Notes under the pieces: model-generated
Database searches by the model: none
Seen by the model: only the letters and a program-made list of their open reading frames with translations
What the model was told of the DNA's origin: nothing
Translations under genes and position numbers: made by a program
Origin: Marinobacterium zhoushanense
GTDB taxonomy: Bacteria; Pseudomonadota; Gammaproteobacteria; Pseudomonadales; Balneatricaceae
Direction: 5' to 3'
NCBI RefSeq assembly: GCF_014641945.1
Contig: NZ_BMIJ01000001.1
Coordinates: 248,001 to 312,000 of the forward strand
DNA: 64,000 nucleotides
Part shown: piece by piece, positions 26,233 to 35,702 of the stretch
Layout: the number at the start of each line of letters is the position of its first letter
Numbering within the stretch: the first letter of the stretch is position 1

Positions 26233-27057
26233 TTACTGACGGGCCAGGCGTGGATTGCCGGGTTCATCCACGATGCTGGAACGATAGGGATTGATATCCA
26301 GGCCGCCACGACGTACATAGCGGGCATAAACACTGAGTTTCTGCGGTCTGCAACGCTGCCAGATATCCATGAAGATGTTCTCGACACACTGCTCATGGAA
26401 ATCGCCATGTTCACGATAGGATACGATATAGGCCAACAGTCCCTTCCTATCGATCTTGCCGCCCTTGTAACGGATCTGAAGACTGCCCCAATCCGGCTGG
26501 CCGGTCACCGGACAGTTGGACTTCAGCAGATGGCTTACCAGCGTTTCGCCGACCACTTCGTTGCTGGACAGCAGCAGGTTCGGTGCCGGGGTATAGTGCT
26601 CCACGTCGATATCCAGATCATCGATGCAGCTGCCCTCTAACTTGCCCATCTGCAACGGAGCGTCGGGGCGGATAAGCTTTACCCCCACATCCCCGCCGGC
26701 GGCCTGAGACAGGTCCTGTTTCAAGTGGGTCTGCACCTCCGCTTCGCTGCCAAAGCGGGTCAGGTTGTAGGAGTTCAGGTAGAGTTTGAACGACTTGGAT
26801 TCGATGATATGGCTGGAGCTGGCCGGAATGCGGAACTCCGCCAGCCGCACCACCGGCTTGCCACGACTATCCAGCCAGGAGAGCTCATAGGCGTTCCAGA
26901 TATCCACACCGCGAAACGGCAGGGTCGCTCGATCTATCCCTTTCGCCTGCCAGTTGATATCCCGCGCAATCGGGTAGAGCAGCTCAGGATCGTAACGGTT
27001 GACGTAACGTGTCCCCTGCCCAAGTGGAGATTGCTTGATCGACTCATGTTCACTCAT
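26233..27057 (-). CDS. queF: NADPH-dependent 7-cyano-7-deazaguanine reductase, type II
   Basis: A 274-residue tunnelling-fold enzyme that reduces preQ0 to preQ1 in queuosine biosynthesis. It is the long bimodular form. The QueF motif ESKSFKLYLNSYN is at 86-98. The catalytic cysteine and aspartate are Cys182 and Asp189 in SNCPVTGQPDWGS, equivalent to Cys190 and Asp197 of E. coli QueF. Its ATG overlaps the TGA of the upstream YadH-type permease gene (TGATG), so translation is coupled to an exporter of unrelated apparent function. Confidence 0.96.
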   Translation of the reverse strand: MSEHESIKQSPLGQGTRYVNRYDPELLYPIARDINWQAKGIDRATLPFRGVDIWNAYELSWLDSRGKPVVRLAEFRIPASSSHIIESKSFKLYLNSYNLTRFGSEAEVQTHLKQDLSQAAGGDVGVKLIRPDAPLQMGKLEGSCIDDLDIDVEHYTPAPNLLLSSNEVVGETLVSHLLKSNCPVTGQPDWGSLQIRYKGGKIDRKGLLAYIVSYREHGDFHEQCVENIFMDIWQRCRPQKLSVYARYVRRGGLDINPYRSSIVDEPGNPRLARQ

Positions 27058-27830
27058 CAGCTGCGGATACCTTTACCAATGTTAAGAAGGTGCAGCGAAA
27101 AACCGGCCAGCACTGCAATGAACACCAGGATCATCGCGAATGCGAAACCGACGTTGATGTCGCTTACCCCCAGAATGCCATAACGGAAGGTGTTGACCAT
27201 ATAGAGAATTGGATTTAACTGCGAAACCCCCTGCCAGAACTCGGGCAGCAGCTGGATACTGTAGAACACACCGCCCAGATAAGTCAGCGGTGTAAGCACG
27301 AAGGTGGGGATGATCGAGATATCGTCGAAGGTGTTGGCAAACACCGCGTTGATAAAACCGCCCAACGCGAACACGATCGAAGTCAGCAACACGATACCGA
27401 CCGTCACGCCCAGGTGGTGGATCTGCAAATTGGTGAAAAACAGTGACAGCAGCGTCACGATCAGGCCGACCGCGAGTCCTCGCGCCATACCACCGATCAC
27501 ATAACCGGCCAGGATCACCCAGTTGGGTACCGGCGCCACCAGCAGCTCTTCGATATTGTGCTGGAACTTGGTGCCGAAAAAGGAAGACACCACGTTCCCG
27601 TAGGAGTTGGTGATCACCGACATCATGATCAGTCCCGGTACGATGTACTCCATGTAGTCGAACCCGCCCATCTCGCCGATACGCGACCCGATCAGGTTGC
27701 CGAAGATAATGAAGTAAAGCGTCATGGTGATTGCCGGGGGCAACAGGGTCTGGGCCCAGATGCGGGTAAAACGGCGCACCTCCTTGACCACGATGGTCCA
27801 GAAAGCGGTGAGCAGCAGTTGGCTGTTCAT
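27057..27830 (-). CDS. yadH: ABC-2 type exporter permease (YadH-like)
   Basis: A 257-residue inner-membrane permease of the ABC-2 family with six predicted helices, matching YadH (FTRIWAQTLLPPAITMTLYF, DYMEYIVPGLIMMSVITNSY, IPTFVLTPLTYLGGVFYSI). It pairs with the ATPase gene 9 nt upstream. The YadGH exporter substrate is not established. It overlaps queF by the stop/start junction. Confidence 0.92.
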   Translation of the reverse strand: MNSQLLLTAFWTIVVKEVRRFTRIWAQTLLPPAITMTLYFIIFGNLIGSRIGEMGGFDYMEYIVPGLIMMSVITNSYGNVVSSFFGTKFQHNIEELLVAPVPNWVILAGYVIGGMARGLAVGLIVTLLSLFFTNLQIHHLGVTVGIVLLTSIVFALGGFINAVFANTFDDISIIPTFVLTPLTYLGGVFYSIQLLPEFWQGVSQLNPILYMVNTFRYGILGVSDINVGFAFAMILVFIAVLAGFSLHLLNIGKGIRS

Positions 27831-27839
27831 ATCAAGTCC

Positions 27840-28757
27840 TTACAGATTCTTATCCACCAGCGAGACAAACAGCTCCTCCAGGCGATTGGCCTTGTTGCGC
27901 ATGCTCGCCACGTTATAGCCCAGAGCCGACAGCTGTTCGAAGATCGGATTCAGTCCCTTGGACTTCTCCACATCCACCTCCAGCGTATGGGGATCCGTCT
28001 GCCTTACGCCGTAGCCATCGATCTCCGGCACGGATGCAATATCCTGCTCCAGGTCGAGCACGAAGGTTTCCAGATTAAGCTTGGCCAGCAGCGCCTTCAT
28101 GGTGCTGTTCTGGATGATGCGGCCATGATCGATAATCGCGATATTGCGGCACAGGCTCTCCGCCTCCTCCAGATAGTGGGTGGTGAGGATGATGGTCGTG
28201 CCGGCGGCATTGATCTCGCGCAGGAACTCCCACATGGACCGGCGCAGTTCAATATCCACCCCCGCCGTTGGCTCATCGAGAATCAGCATTTTCGGGTCAT
28301 GCACCAGCGCTCGTGCGATCATCAGACGGCGTTTCATGCCGCCGGAAAGCATCCTCGCCCGCTCGTTACGCTTCTCCCACAGACCGAGCTTGCGCAGATA
28401 AAACTCCGCCCTCTCGCCTGCTCGTTTACGCCCGATACCGTAGTAACCGGCCTGGGTTACGACGATATCGAACACCTTCTCGAACGGGTTGAAGTTGAAC
28501 TCCTGGGGCACAACCCCCAGGCAGAGCTTGGCAAGTGTCAGCTCGCTATCGATATCGTGCCCGAACACCTTCACCTGGCCTTCGCTTTTGTTCACCAGAG
28601 AAGAGACGATACCGAGCGTGGTTGATTTGCCCGCGCCGTTGGGGCCGAGCAGGGCGAAGAAATCCCCCTGCTTCACTTCCAGCGAGATACCTTTCAGCGC
28701 CTCGAAGCCGTTACCGTAGGTCTTGCGCAGATTGTCGATACTCAGCGCTAAGGTCAT
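27840..28757 (-). CDS. yadG: ABC exporter ATP-binding protein (YadG-like)
   Basis: A 305-residue ATPase with Walker A GPNGAGKST, signature LSGGMKRRLMIARALVHDP, Walker B MLILDEPTAGVD and switch histidine ILTTHYLEEAE. A ~75-residue C-terminal extension follows, as in DrrA/YadG-type exporters. I use the second ATG (28757), better spaced from AGG than the ATG 6 nt earlier. First gene of the yadG-yadH-queF-ydjA-thioesterase string, in which gaps are 11 nt or less. Confidence 0.93.
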   Translation of the reverse strand: MTLALSIDNLRKTYGNGFEALKGISLEVKQGDFFALLGPNGAGKSTTLGIVSSLVNKSEGQVKVFGHDIDSELTLAKLCLGVVPQEFNFNPFEKVFDIVVTQAGYYGIGRKRAGERAEFYLRKLGLWEKRNERARMLSGGMKRRLMIARALVHDPKMLILDEPTAGVDIELRRSMWEFLREINAAGTTIILTTHYLEEAESLCRNIAIIDHGRIIQNSTMKALLAKLNLETFVLDLEQDIASVPEIDGYGVRQTDPHTLEVDVEKSKGLNPIFEQLSALGYNVASMRNKANRLEELFVSLVDKNL

Positions 28758-28892
28758 AAGCATCCTGTTTCGTTAATCATAAGGAAGCGTTGAATATGGG
28801 GGCCGTTGTGGAAAAATCAACCGGACCACTTGTGATCCTGTCGCTATGCCCCAATTGAAGCAGCCTAACCGTCCAAACAGCGCGGAGCGAAC

Positions 28893-29282
28893 GTGACCGA
28901 CTTCCACACCTATCACCTGAACCTGCTAAAACTGGCCTACAACAACCTGATCACACAGCCGCCGTTCAACGACCCGGCGATCAATAGCGTGGACGCCGAA
29001 TTTCTCGAGCAGTTCGCCGCCCTGATATCAGGTTTCGAGCAGCATGAGCCCTGGGTGTATGAGGAGGGACAAAACCTGTTGACGCGCCTGGTCCGCGCCT
29101 ACCCCCAGCTGGTCCATCTGGTGGCCCGCGATCTGTTCTGGCTGTTCGGCGGCGACTGCCTGCACCATATGCCCGACGAAGAGATCGCGCTTTTCTCCAA
29201 GCTTGACGAAGCCCGCGCCAATGCCGAGCGCAACGGCGAGCCTTTTGACTACCTCGCCGAGCGCACCCGCTTATTCAACTAG
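28893..29282 (+). CDS. PA2817 family protein
   Basis: A 129-residue cytoplasmic helical protein from a GTG start. It matches a short gammaproteobacterial family known from Pseudomonas PA2817, with the conserved stretch LFGGDCLHHMPDEEIALFSK followed by LDEARANAERNGEPFDY. Function is unknown. It stands alone between the yadG operon (divergent) and the M23 peptidase gene (convergent). Confidence 0.72.
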   Translation: MTDFHTYHLNLLKLAYNNLITQPPFNDPAINSVDAEFLEQFAALISGFEQHEPWVYEEGQNLLTRLVRAYPQLVHLVARDLFWLFGGDCLHHMPDEEIALFSKLDEARANAERNGEPFDYLAERTRLFN

Positions 29283-29344
29283 TTTCCGGGTAATGGCGGA
29301 GCCTGTTCGCGAGAACAAGCGCTTTGCCGATTCCCCCAGCCAAT

Positions 29345-30796
29345 CTAAAGCGTGCTGGGGTTATCCATTGATTGATCCTGCCGCCGGGAGATCAGCATTT
29401 CGTCAGCTCCCTCCTGTTCTCGGGGGGCATCCAGTCGCGCCATATACTGCCTAAGCAGTGCATCAAACTCCTTGCGGCTCTTGCCCTCCAGTTGTTTCGT
29501 GATGGGAATGGCCGCCTTGACGGCGTCCACTGGCCGGCCGGCAATATGGAATTCGTAATGCAGGTGAGGACCGGTGACTCGCCCACTGGCACCGGACAAT
29601 GCGATTTTCTGACCTCGGCTGACACGCTGCCCCTTGCGCACCATCGATTTGCTCAGATGCAGGTAGCGCGTGGTGTAACGTTCACTGTGCTTGATCTCGA
29701 CATATAGTCCGGCGTATTTGTGATCAACTACCCGGGAGACGACACCATCGCCAGAGGCCAGTATCGGCGTACCCGTGCGCATGGAAAAGTCGGTACCGTT
29801 ATGTGGACGGAACAGGCCGGTTACCGGATGGTGGCGTTTGGGGTTAAAGCCTGACGAGACACGGTAACTGCCACCAAACGGATAGCGCAGAAAAGCCTTG
29901 CTCAGGCTCCGCCCCTTCTCATCGTAGTAGCTGCCATCGTAATAGAAGATCGAAACCGGCGATCGGTTCGCCAACATGCGCACAGCTTCGATCTTGGTCT
30001 CCCCGGTCGGCTCATCTTCGATATATTGCCGTGACAGCAGTACTTCGAAAGAATCCCCCTTGCGAATATCACGACGGAAATTGATCTTCTCTTTGAGCAG
30101 CCGGGTGATCAGATGCACATCCCTGGCATCCAGCCCTTCCGCTGCAGCATCAAGCGAAAAGCTGCGCCCGATCTCCCCTACCAGCGCGATCTCTTTCCAT
30201 GTTCCGGGCAGGATCGTCTCCTTGAACTCGAAGCCTGCGTCTTGCTTACGCTGATAGGCTACCTTGTGGGCCGGAGAGAATCGTAACTCCAGGGTTTGCA
30301 ACTGGTCGTTTTCTATATCTACCAGCAGCTCGACACCCGGCTTGATATTATCCAGCGCGAGTACGTTTTCATCCGCCTCCAACACCTGGTACAGGTCCTG
30401 AATCGGCAAACCAAGCTTGGTGAAAATACCGGTCAGTGTGTCGTCCGGCTGGATCTCGTAACCCCACATTCGGCTTTCATCGATTCTGCCACTGCCCCCC
30501 TTATGAGCCTGAGCCGGGACGAGGGCCTCCGGTATCAGTTCAGCGGCATCGTCAATTTCATCGAGTGGCAACGGCAATGCGATGCGGACGCTCTCGCCAG
30601 TGGCGGACATTTGCCCTGGTAGCGTCGTCTTGTGATCGCCACTGCTAAGCTGCGCTCCTGCACCAGTCTCGTCATTGTCGAAGAACGCCAGGGTCAGGAC
30701 GAGAACGGGAAGGACGATAAGTGCAACGCGGTACGCATTGGGGAGAAGTTTGAATATGGCGAGCAGGTGCCGAACAGGGTGCGATAACTTGACCAA
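29345..30796 (-). CDS. M23-family murein endopeptidase with OapA/LysM-like domain (MepM-like)
   Basis: A 483-residue envelope hydrolase. One N-terminal membrane anchor (VALIVLPVLVLTLAFF) leads to a periplasmic LysM/OapA-like region (~110-165: YEIQPDDTLTGIFTKLGLPI) and a linker. The LytM/M23 domain follows (~325-425), with zinc ligands HNGTD and GPHLHYEF intact, so it should cleave peptidoglycan crosslinks. The TTG start at 30796 is the only one upstream of the anchor with an AGG-type site; the exact start is uncertain. MepM-like enzymes open the murein net for growth. Confidence 0.88.
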   Translation of the reverse strand: MVKLSHPVRHLLAIFKLLPNAYRVALIVLPVLVLTLAFFDNDETGAGAQLSSGDHKTTLPGQMSATGESVRIALPLPLDEIDDAAELIPEALVPAQAHKGGSGRIDESRMWGYEIQPDDTLTGIFTKLGLPIQDLYQVLEADENVLALDNIKPGVELLVDIENDQLQTLELRFSPAHKVAYQRKQDAGFEFKETILPGTWKEIALVGEIGRSFSLDAAAEGLDARDVHLITRLLKEKINFRRDIRKGDSFEVLLSRQYIEDEPTGETKIEAVRMLANRSPVSIFYYDGSYYDEKGRSLSKAFLRYPFGGSYRVSSGFNPKRHHPVTGLFRPHNGTDFSMRTGTPILASGDGVVSRVVDHKYAGLYVEIKHSERYTTRYLHLSKSMVRKGQRVSRGQKIALSGASGRVTGPHLHYEFHIAGRPVDAVKAAIPITKQLEGKSRKEFDALLRQYMARLDAPREQEGADEMLISRRQDQSMDNPSTL

Positions 30797-31165
30797 AACA
30801 ATTACCTGTAAAATGAACGCCGGCGAAGAACTCCGCGCTGAAATAGTTCAATGCACCCAGTATCCTGTAAAACCGGTTTTATTTCGAGAGGGAGTTTATT
30901 GATCTTTTAAAACAGCGAGTGACTGGTTCGCCAAGTTATACCGCAGACATGCCGCTGGACCCGGTAACTCAGGCCAGCAAACCCTAGTGCCAACAAAAAG
31001 CCGCAGACGTAGCTGCGGCTTGAAGCCCCTTACCTGGCGCTGCCGAGAGGCTTATGAATATCAATGATTGCCGCCAGGTCCCGAAAGCGCAACTCTAGCC
31101 CCTTGTCCGATTCTCTGACACCCCAGCAGTGAGATACCGCCCTTTGACCCAGCCAGTGGCCAGGC
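30797..31165. other. Intergenic region between the M23 gene and the pot operon
   Basis: About 370 nt without a credible gene. It contains the promoter region of the M23 peptidase gene and, at 30993-31022, the intrinsic terminator of the pot operon. Nothing else stands out. Confidence 0.6.
30993..31022 (-). terminator. Rho-independent terminator of the pot operon
   Basis: On the minus strand AAGCCGCAG (31021-31013) pairs perfectly with CTGCGGCTT (31006-30998) around a 6-nt loop, followed by a T-run. It lies about 145 nt downstream of the last pot gene stop, with nothing coding in between. Confidence 0.85.
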
Positions 31166-32017
31166 TTAACCTGAAATCCCCCGCAGTCGCTCGCTGCGCC
31201 GACGCAACACCTCCAGCACCGTCAGGAGCAGAATCGACATCGCCACGAGAATAGTCGCCACTGCCAATATCGTCGGACTGATCTGTTCACGGATTCCAGC
31301 CCACATCTGCAACGGCAGGGTGCGCTGCTCAACGCCGGACAGGAAGATCACCACCACCACTTCATCGAACGAGGTGATGAAAGCGAACAGCGCCCCGGAT
31401 ACAACCCCCGGGGTCACCAAGGGCAGTATCACCTTGAAAAAGGTGTAGCCGGGAGATGCCCCCAGACTGGCCGCGGCTCGCGTCAACGAGTGATCAAACC
31501 CCGAAAGCGTCGCGGTGACCGTGATCACCACGAAGGGGATGCCCAATGCGGTATGGGCCAGGACCACGCCCAGATAGGTTTGCGAGAGATTCACGCTGGA
31601 GTAGAAAAAGAACATCCCTGCCGCCGAAATAATCAACGGCACGATCATCGGCGAGATCAGGATACTCATGATCAAGCCGCGAAACGGCATATGCGGGCGA
31701 GACAAACCAAGTGCGGCCAGGGTACCCAGCACCGTCGCCAGTGCTGTCGACGCGATACCGATCAGGAAACTGTTCTTGATGGCGTGCAGCCAGGTGCTGC
31801 TGGAGAAAAACTCGTTATACCAGCGCATCGAGTAGCCCGCCGGATCGAGCGCCAACATCTCCCTCGAGAACGTGAAGTAGGGCTCCGCGTTGAACGACAA
31901 GGGAATGATGACCAGAATAGGACCGATCAGGAACAGGAAAATCAGCGCACACAGGGTTCGGTATCCGTAGTGCCAAATCCGATCGAGTGTTGTGGCATAA
32001 GCCGGTAATGCTGCCAT
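31166..32017 (-). CDS. potC: ABC transporter permease (PotC-like)
   Basis: A 283-residue inner-membrane permease with six helices and the coupling EAA motif ITRAAASLGASPGYTFFKVI-like (LTRAAASLGASPGYTFFKV). The C-terminal half resembles PotC/YdcV of polyamine importers (FAFITSFDEVVVVIFLSGVE). It is the last gene of potA-potD-potB-potC, starting 3 nt after potB. The substrate is inferred to be a polyamine from the family only. Confidence 0.88.
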   Translation of the reverse strand: MAALPAYATTLDRIWHYGYRTLCALIFLFLIGPILVIIPLSFNAEPYFTFSREMLALDPAGYSMRWYNEFFSSSTWLHAIKNSFLIGIASTALATVLGTLAALGLSRPHMPFRGLIMSILISPMIVPLIISAAGMFFFYSSVNLSQTYLGVVLAHTALGIPFVVITVTATLSGFDHSLTRAAASLGASPGYTFFKVILPLVTPGVVSGALFAFITSFDEVVVVIFLSGVEQRTLPLQMWAGIREQISPTILAVATILVAMSILLLTVLEVLRRRSERLRGISG

Positions 32018-32020
32018 GAA

Positions 32021-33319
32021 TCACCCCATTTTTATCTTGTCGATGCCGATCAACTTGTTATAAACCGCATAGAAAACCAGTACCAAAACCAACAGCAGCA
32101 TACCCAGTGCACCCGCGAGCCCCCAGTTGAGGGATTTCTGCATGTGGTAGGCGATCATGTTGCTGATCATCTGTCCCGACTGCCCACCAACGAGGGCCGG
32201 GGTAATGAAATAACCTATCGAGAGAATAAAGACCAACAGACTGCCGGCACCGATGCCGCTCACGGTCTGCGGCACATAGACTCGCCAGAATGCCACCAAA
32301 GGGTTTGCGCCGAGTGAACGCGCCGCCCGCACGTAACTCGGCGGTACCGTTTTCATCACGCTGTACAGCGGCAAAATCATAAATGGCAGCAAAATATGGG
32401 TCATCGCCACCAGCGTACCGGTTTTGTTGAAGATCATCTGAATACGGCCCTGATCGTCGACGATATGCATCCAGACCAATATATCGTTAATCACCCCCTG
32501 GGACTGCAACAGTACGATCCAGGTCGTCGTGCGGACCAAGAGCGAAGTCCAGAAAGGCAGTAGTACCAAAATCATCAACAGGTTACTGGTACGTAGCGGA
32601 AGATTCGCCAGCAGATACGCAACCGGATAACCAAGCAGGATACAGAACAGAGTCACTGTGGCGCTCATGGCCAAAGTTCTGATGAACAACGGGCCGTATA
32701 CGCGCTGCTCTTCCGGCTGCAGCACAATATCGCCGTTATCGTCGTAACCCATATCCAACGCCGCCAACAGATAGGAGAGCGTGTAAGGTGAGGACTGACG
32801 CTTGATCATCCTCCAGGTAGCCGGCTCCCCCCAGGCCGAATCGATATCGATCAACGCCTCCTTGTAGGGACCGCCAGTGAGCCTCTTCGCCTTTCGCGCC
32901 GACCCCATGATGACACTGCGCATGCCATTCATTTCATAGTTCAGACGAGTGGCCACCTTGCCGATACTTTTCTCTTCGTATCCCCTCTTGAGGTCCTCGG
33001 CCAGCGCTGCGAAAACAGGCTCCGCCGGCAAGCCTTCACCATCCCAGTCGTCCAGGGCGGCAGCTGTGTTCGGCATCGTTTCGTAGACCTGAGGGTCTTC
33101 AACCCCACGCAAGGCCATATTAACAACGGGGACAATAAACGTGACCAGAATAAACGCCAGCAACGGCAGAACCAGCAACAGCGCCCATAACCGCTGACGA
33201 CGCTGAGCGCGCCGTAGGCTGACCTTCAGCGGCGTTCCGTCGGCCGTAGTCATGCCTGAATTCGCTCCAGCTAGGCCGCTATTGTCCGCGATCCCCGCCG
33301 AGATCTGTGCTTGACTCAT
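32021..33319 (-). CDS. potB: ABC transporter permease (PotB-like) with extra periplasmic insertion
   Basis: A 432-residue permease, longer than the usual ~285-315. After the first helix (LLVLPLLAFILVTFIVPVV) there are ~130 extra residues, mostly charged (ALRGVEDPQVYETMPNTAAA and beyond), before the standard five-helix core with EAA motif YVRAARSLGANPLVAFWRVY. Such insertions occur in one branch of PotB-like proteins and may contact the binding protein. It follows a hairpin terminator downstream of potD, so expression is probably lower than that of the binding protein. Confidence 0.88.
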   Translation of the reverse strand: MSQAQISAGIADNSGLAGANSGMTTADGTPLKVSLRRAQRRQRLWALLLVLPLLAFILVTFIVPVVNMALRGVEDPQVYETMPNTAAALDDWDGEGLPAEPVFAALAEDLKRGYEEKSIGKVATRLNYEMNGMRSVIMGSARKAKRLTGGPYKEALIDIDSAWGEPATWRMIKRQSSPYTLSYLLAALDMGYDDNGDIVLQPEEQRVYGPLFIRTLAMSATVTLFCILLGYPVAYLLANLPLRTSNLLMILVLLPFWTSLLVRTTTWIVLLQSQGVINDILVWMHIVDDQGRIQMIFNKTGTLVAMTHILLPFMILPLYSVMKTVPPSYVRAARSLGANPLVAFWRVYVPQTVSGIGAGSLLVFILSIGYFITPALVGGQSGQMISNMIAYHMQKSLNWGLAGALGMLLLVLVLVFYAVYNKLIGIDKIKMG

Positions 33320-33364
33320 CTTTATAAACCTGTTGAAACGGAAGGTATTGGGATTACGCGATAG

Positions 33365-33399
33365 AAAAAAGTCTGCGGGGTGACAGAATCACCCCGCAG
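33365..33399 (-). terminator. Intraoperonic hairpin terminator between potD and potB
   Basis: CTGCGGGGTG (33373-33382) and CACCCCGCAG (33390-33399) form a perfect 10-bp stem with a 7-nt loop, starting 9 nt after the potD stop. On the transcribed strand it is followed by ACTTTTTT. It would terminate most transcripts after the binding-protein gene, the common way to overproduce it relative to the permeases. Confidence 0.88.
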
Positions 33400-33407
33400 C
33401 CGTTAGC

Positions 33408-34505
33408 TTACTGCGACAACCAAGCGTTGAAACGCTCACGCATCTCATCGCCGTTGTCCGCCCACCAGATGGCATCTTTCTTGATCGGATTAAAGAAGTT
33501 CTCTGGGGAAGTCGGCATGTGCGGCTTCATATCGATACCGGTATCAGCGTGAGTCGATACCAACGGGGCAGAAGACGCTCGCGCCGGACCGTAGGAGATA
33601 TACTTGGCCTGATCCGCCAGCTTCTGCGTGCTGGTCGCGAAGTTAAGGTACTTCTTCATGTTTTCGGTCAGCTTACCCTTGGGTACAACCCACCCGTCGA
33701 GTTCGAACATCTGACCGTCCCAAACCACGGTGAAGGGTTGCTTTTCATTCACCTGCGCGTTGAAGAAGCGACCGTTGTAGCCGGAAGCGATCGTAACTTC
33801 CTTATCCGCGAGCAGCTGCGGCGGCTGAGCACCCGCATCCCACCAAATCACCTGATCCTTGATCGTATCCAACTTTTTGAAAGCACGTTCCAGCCCTTCT
33901 GGCGTACTCAGTACATCGTAAACCTCTGCCGCCGGAACACCCTCGGCAAGCAGTGCCCACTCCAGGTTACCGTCAGGGATCTTCTGCAGGGCACGTTTGC
34001 CCGGAAATTTCTCGAGATCAAAAATATCGGCAATTGTGCTCGGCTTCTCACCCGGGAACGCAGTGTCGTTATAAGCAACTACAGTGGCATAAACAATCTG
34101 CGGAATAAAACAGCCACTCAGCGAGCCTTCCACGAAATCCTTGCTTGGCAGGGTACCGTCCGGCGCTGCAGCCAGGATCTCATCGTAATCGATCTCCTCG
34201 ACGATGCCCTCGTCACACGCGGTGATTGAATCCCCCTCGAGCATGTCTACAAGATCCCAGGTCACATTGCCTGCCTCAACCTGGCTACGCAAACCAGCAA
34301 GGCCCTGTGCGGACTTGGGCTCCATAAAGATTTTGTCGCCGGTCTCGGCAGTCCACGGGTCGTGGTACGCACGCTTCTGAGATTCAGAGTACGCGCCACC
34401 CCAAGAGACGATCGTCATAGACTCTTCGGCCTGTACAACACCGCTGAGTGAGCCGCTCAGCACGGCGCCAGCCAGAAGAGAGAGTTTAAAAACGTTCTTT
34501 ATCAT
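33408..34505 (-). CDS. potD: Periplasmic substrate-binding protein (PotD/SpuD-like)
   Basis: A 365-residue exported binding protein. The ATG at 34505 is chosen because GAGGAA sits 6 nt upstream, while the ATG 6 nt earlier abuts it. The signal peptide is FKLSLLAGAVLSGSLSGVVQA. The mature domain (MTIVSWGGAYSESQKRAYHD ... TWDLVDMLEGD) is of the PotD/extracellular binding protein type 1-2 class. Putative ligand-pocket aromatics include VIWWDAGAQP and FELDGWVVP. Ligand (spermidine, putrescine or other) cannot be decided. Confidence 0.87.
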   Translation of the reverse strand: MIKNVFKLSLLAGAVLSGSLSGVVQAEESMTIVSWGGAYSESQKRAYHDPWTAETGDKIFMEPKSAQGLAGLRSQVEAGNVTWDLVDMLEGDSITACDEGIVEEIDYDEILAAAPDGTLPSKDFVEGSLSGCFIPQIVYATVVAYNDTAFPGEKPSTIADIFDLEKFPGKRALQKIPDGNLEWALLAEGVPAAEVYDVLSTPEGLERAFKKLDTIKDQVIWWDAGAQPPQLLADKEVTIASGYNGRFFNAQVNEKQPFTVVWDGQMFELDGWVVPKGKLTENMKKYLNFATSTQKLADQAKYISYGPARASSAPLVSTHADTGIDMKPHMPTSPENFFNPIKKDAIWWADNGDEMRERFNAWLSQ

Positions 34506-34604
34506 TGGCATTTCCTCGTGGTCATTTGGCCAAAACGGCCGACATTTGCGTAACAAAAGTCCCACTTCCGAAGTACAAGCCTTCGCAAGCCATGCAAAAT
34601 TTGA

Positions 34605-35702
34605 TTATCGTGCGTCCAGCGCGCGGCAATCCTCTGTTGCCCAGCCGATTCTTACCATCTCACCCTTCTTGAGCTGACTATGGCGCTGTGTATTAGGTAC
34701 TTTGGTGATGAAGTCGGAGTTGCCGGATACCGTCATCCTGGCGCGAATGTGATCTCCCAGATAGATCAGCTCTTCGACTCGCGCCTCGCACCGGTTCGGG
34801 TAGCGCCCATCCTCGGGATCGATCACCACCCGCTCGGGGCGGATGGACAGCATCGTGCGCTCGTTGACGCCATCGACATTGACCTTGAGCGCATTGACGA
34901 TACCTGCTCCGCCGTCCAGTTCGACCGCGCAGTTCACCCCATTGACCGAGGTGACTTTGCCGCCCAGACGGTTGTTCTCGCCGATGAACCCTGCAACGAA
35001 TGCGTTTTCCGGCTCTTCATACAGCTGGGCGGGTGTCGCCAACTGTTGCACGATACCGTCCTCGAATACCGCGATTCGGTTAGACATGGTCAGCGCCTCC
35101 GACTGATCATGTGTAACGTAAACCATCGTGACGCCTAGGTTTTCGTGGATGTGCTTGATCTCGTACTGCATCTCTTCGCGCAGATTTTTGTCCAGGGCCC
35201 CCAAGGGTTCGTCCATCAGCACCAGCTTAGGTTCGAACACCAGCGCCCTGGCGACCGCCACACGCTGCTGCTGACCACCGGAAAGTTGAGCAGGACGACG
35301 ACTACCAAAGCTTTCGAGCCGTACCATCTCCAGTGCTCGTTTTACCTTGGCATCAATATCGGCCTGCGGCACCTTGCGCACCCGTAAAGGGAAAGCGAGG
35401 TTTTCAGCCACGGTCATATGAGGAAAGAGTGCATAGTTCTGGAAAACCATGCCGATATCGCGCTTGTGGGGAGCGACGTTATTGATCGACTGCCCGTCGA
35501 GAATAATGTCGCCATGCGTGGCGGTTTCAAAACCTGCCAGCATCATCAGGCAGGTGGTTTTACCGGAGCCGGAGGGCCCCAACATTGTAAGAAACTCCCC
35601 CGCGGCAATATCGATATTGAAGTTCTTTACAACCAGAGTTTCTCCGTCGTAGCTCTTTTGCACATTGACAAAGCGTACGAACTGATCCGGGTTTCCACCC
35701 AT
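34605..35702 (-). CDS. potA: ABC transporter ATP-binding protein (PotA-like)
   Basis: A 365-residue importer ATPase with Walker A LGPSGSGKTT, Q-loop VFQNYALFPHMTVAENLAFP, signature LSGGQQQRVAVARALV, Walker B LVLMDEPLGALD and switch YVTHDQSEAL. A C-terminal TOBE domain from ~285 closes the protein. First gene of the leftward pot operon; potD starts 99 nt downstream. A TTGACA hexamer lies upstream on the minus strand near 35760, without a convincing -10. Confidence 0.92.
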   Translation of the reverse strand: MGGNPDQFVRFVNVQKSYDGETLVVKNFNIDIAAGEFLTMLGPSGSGKTTCLMMLAGFETATHGDIILDGQSINNVAPHKRDIGMVFQNYALFPHMTVAENLAFPLRVRKVPQADIDAKVKRALEMVRLESFGSRRPAQLSGGQQQRVAVARALVFEPKLVLMDEPLGALDKNLREEMQYEIKHIHENLGVTMVYVTHDQSEALTMSNRIAVFEDGIVQQLATPAQLYEEPENAFVAGFIGENNRLGGKVTSVNGVNCAVELDGGAGIVNALKVNVDGVNERTMLSIRPERVVIDPEDGRYPNRCEARVEELIYLGDHIRARMTVSGNSDFITKVPNTQRHSQLKKGEMVRIGWATEDCRALDAR

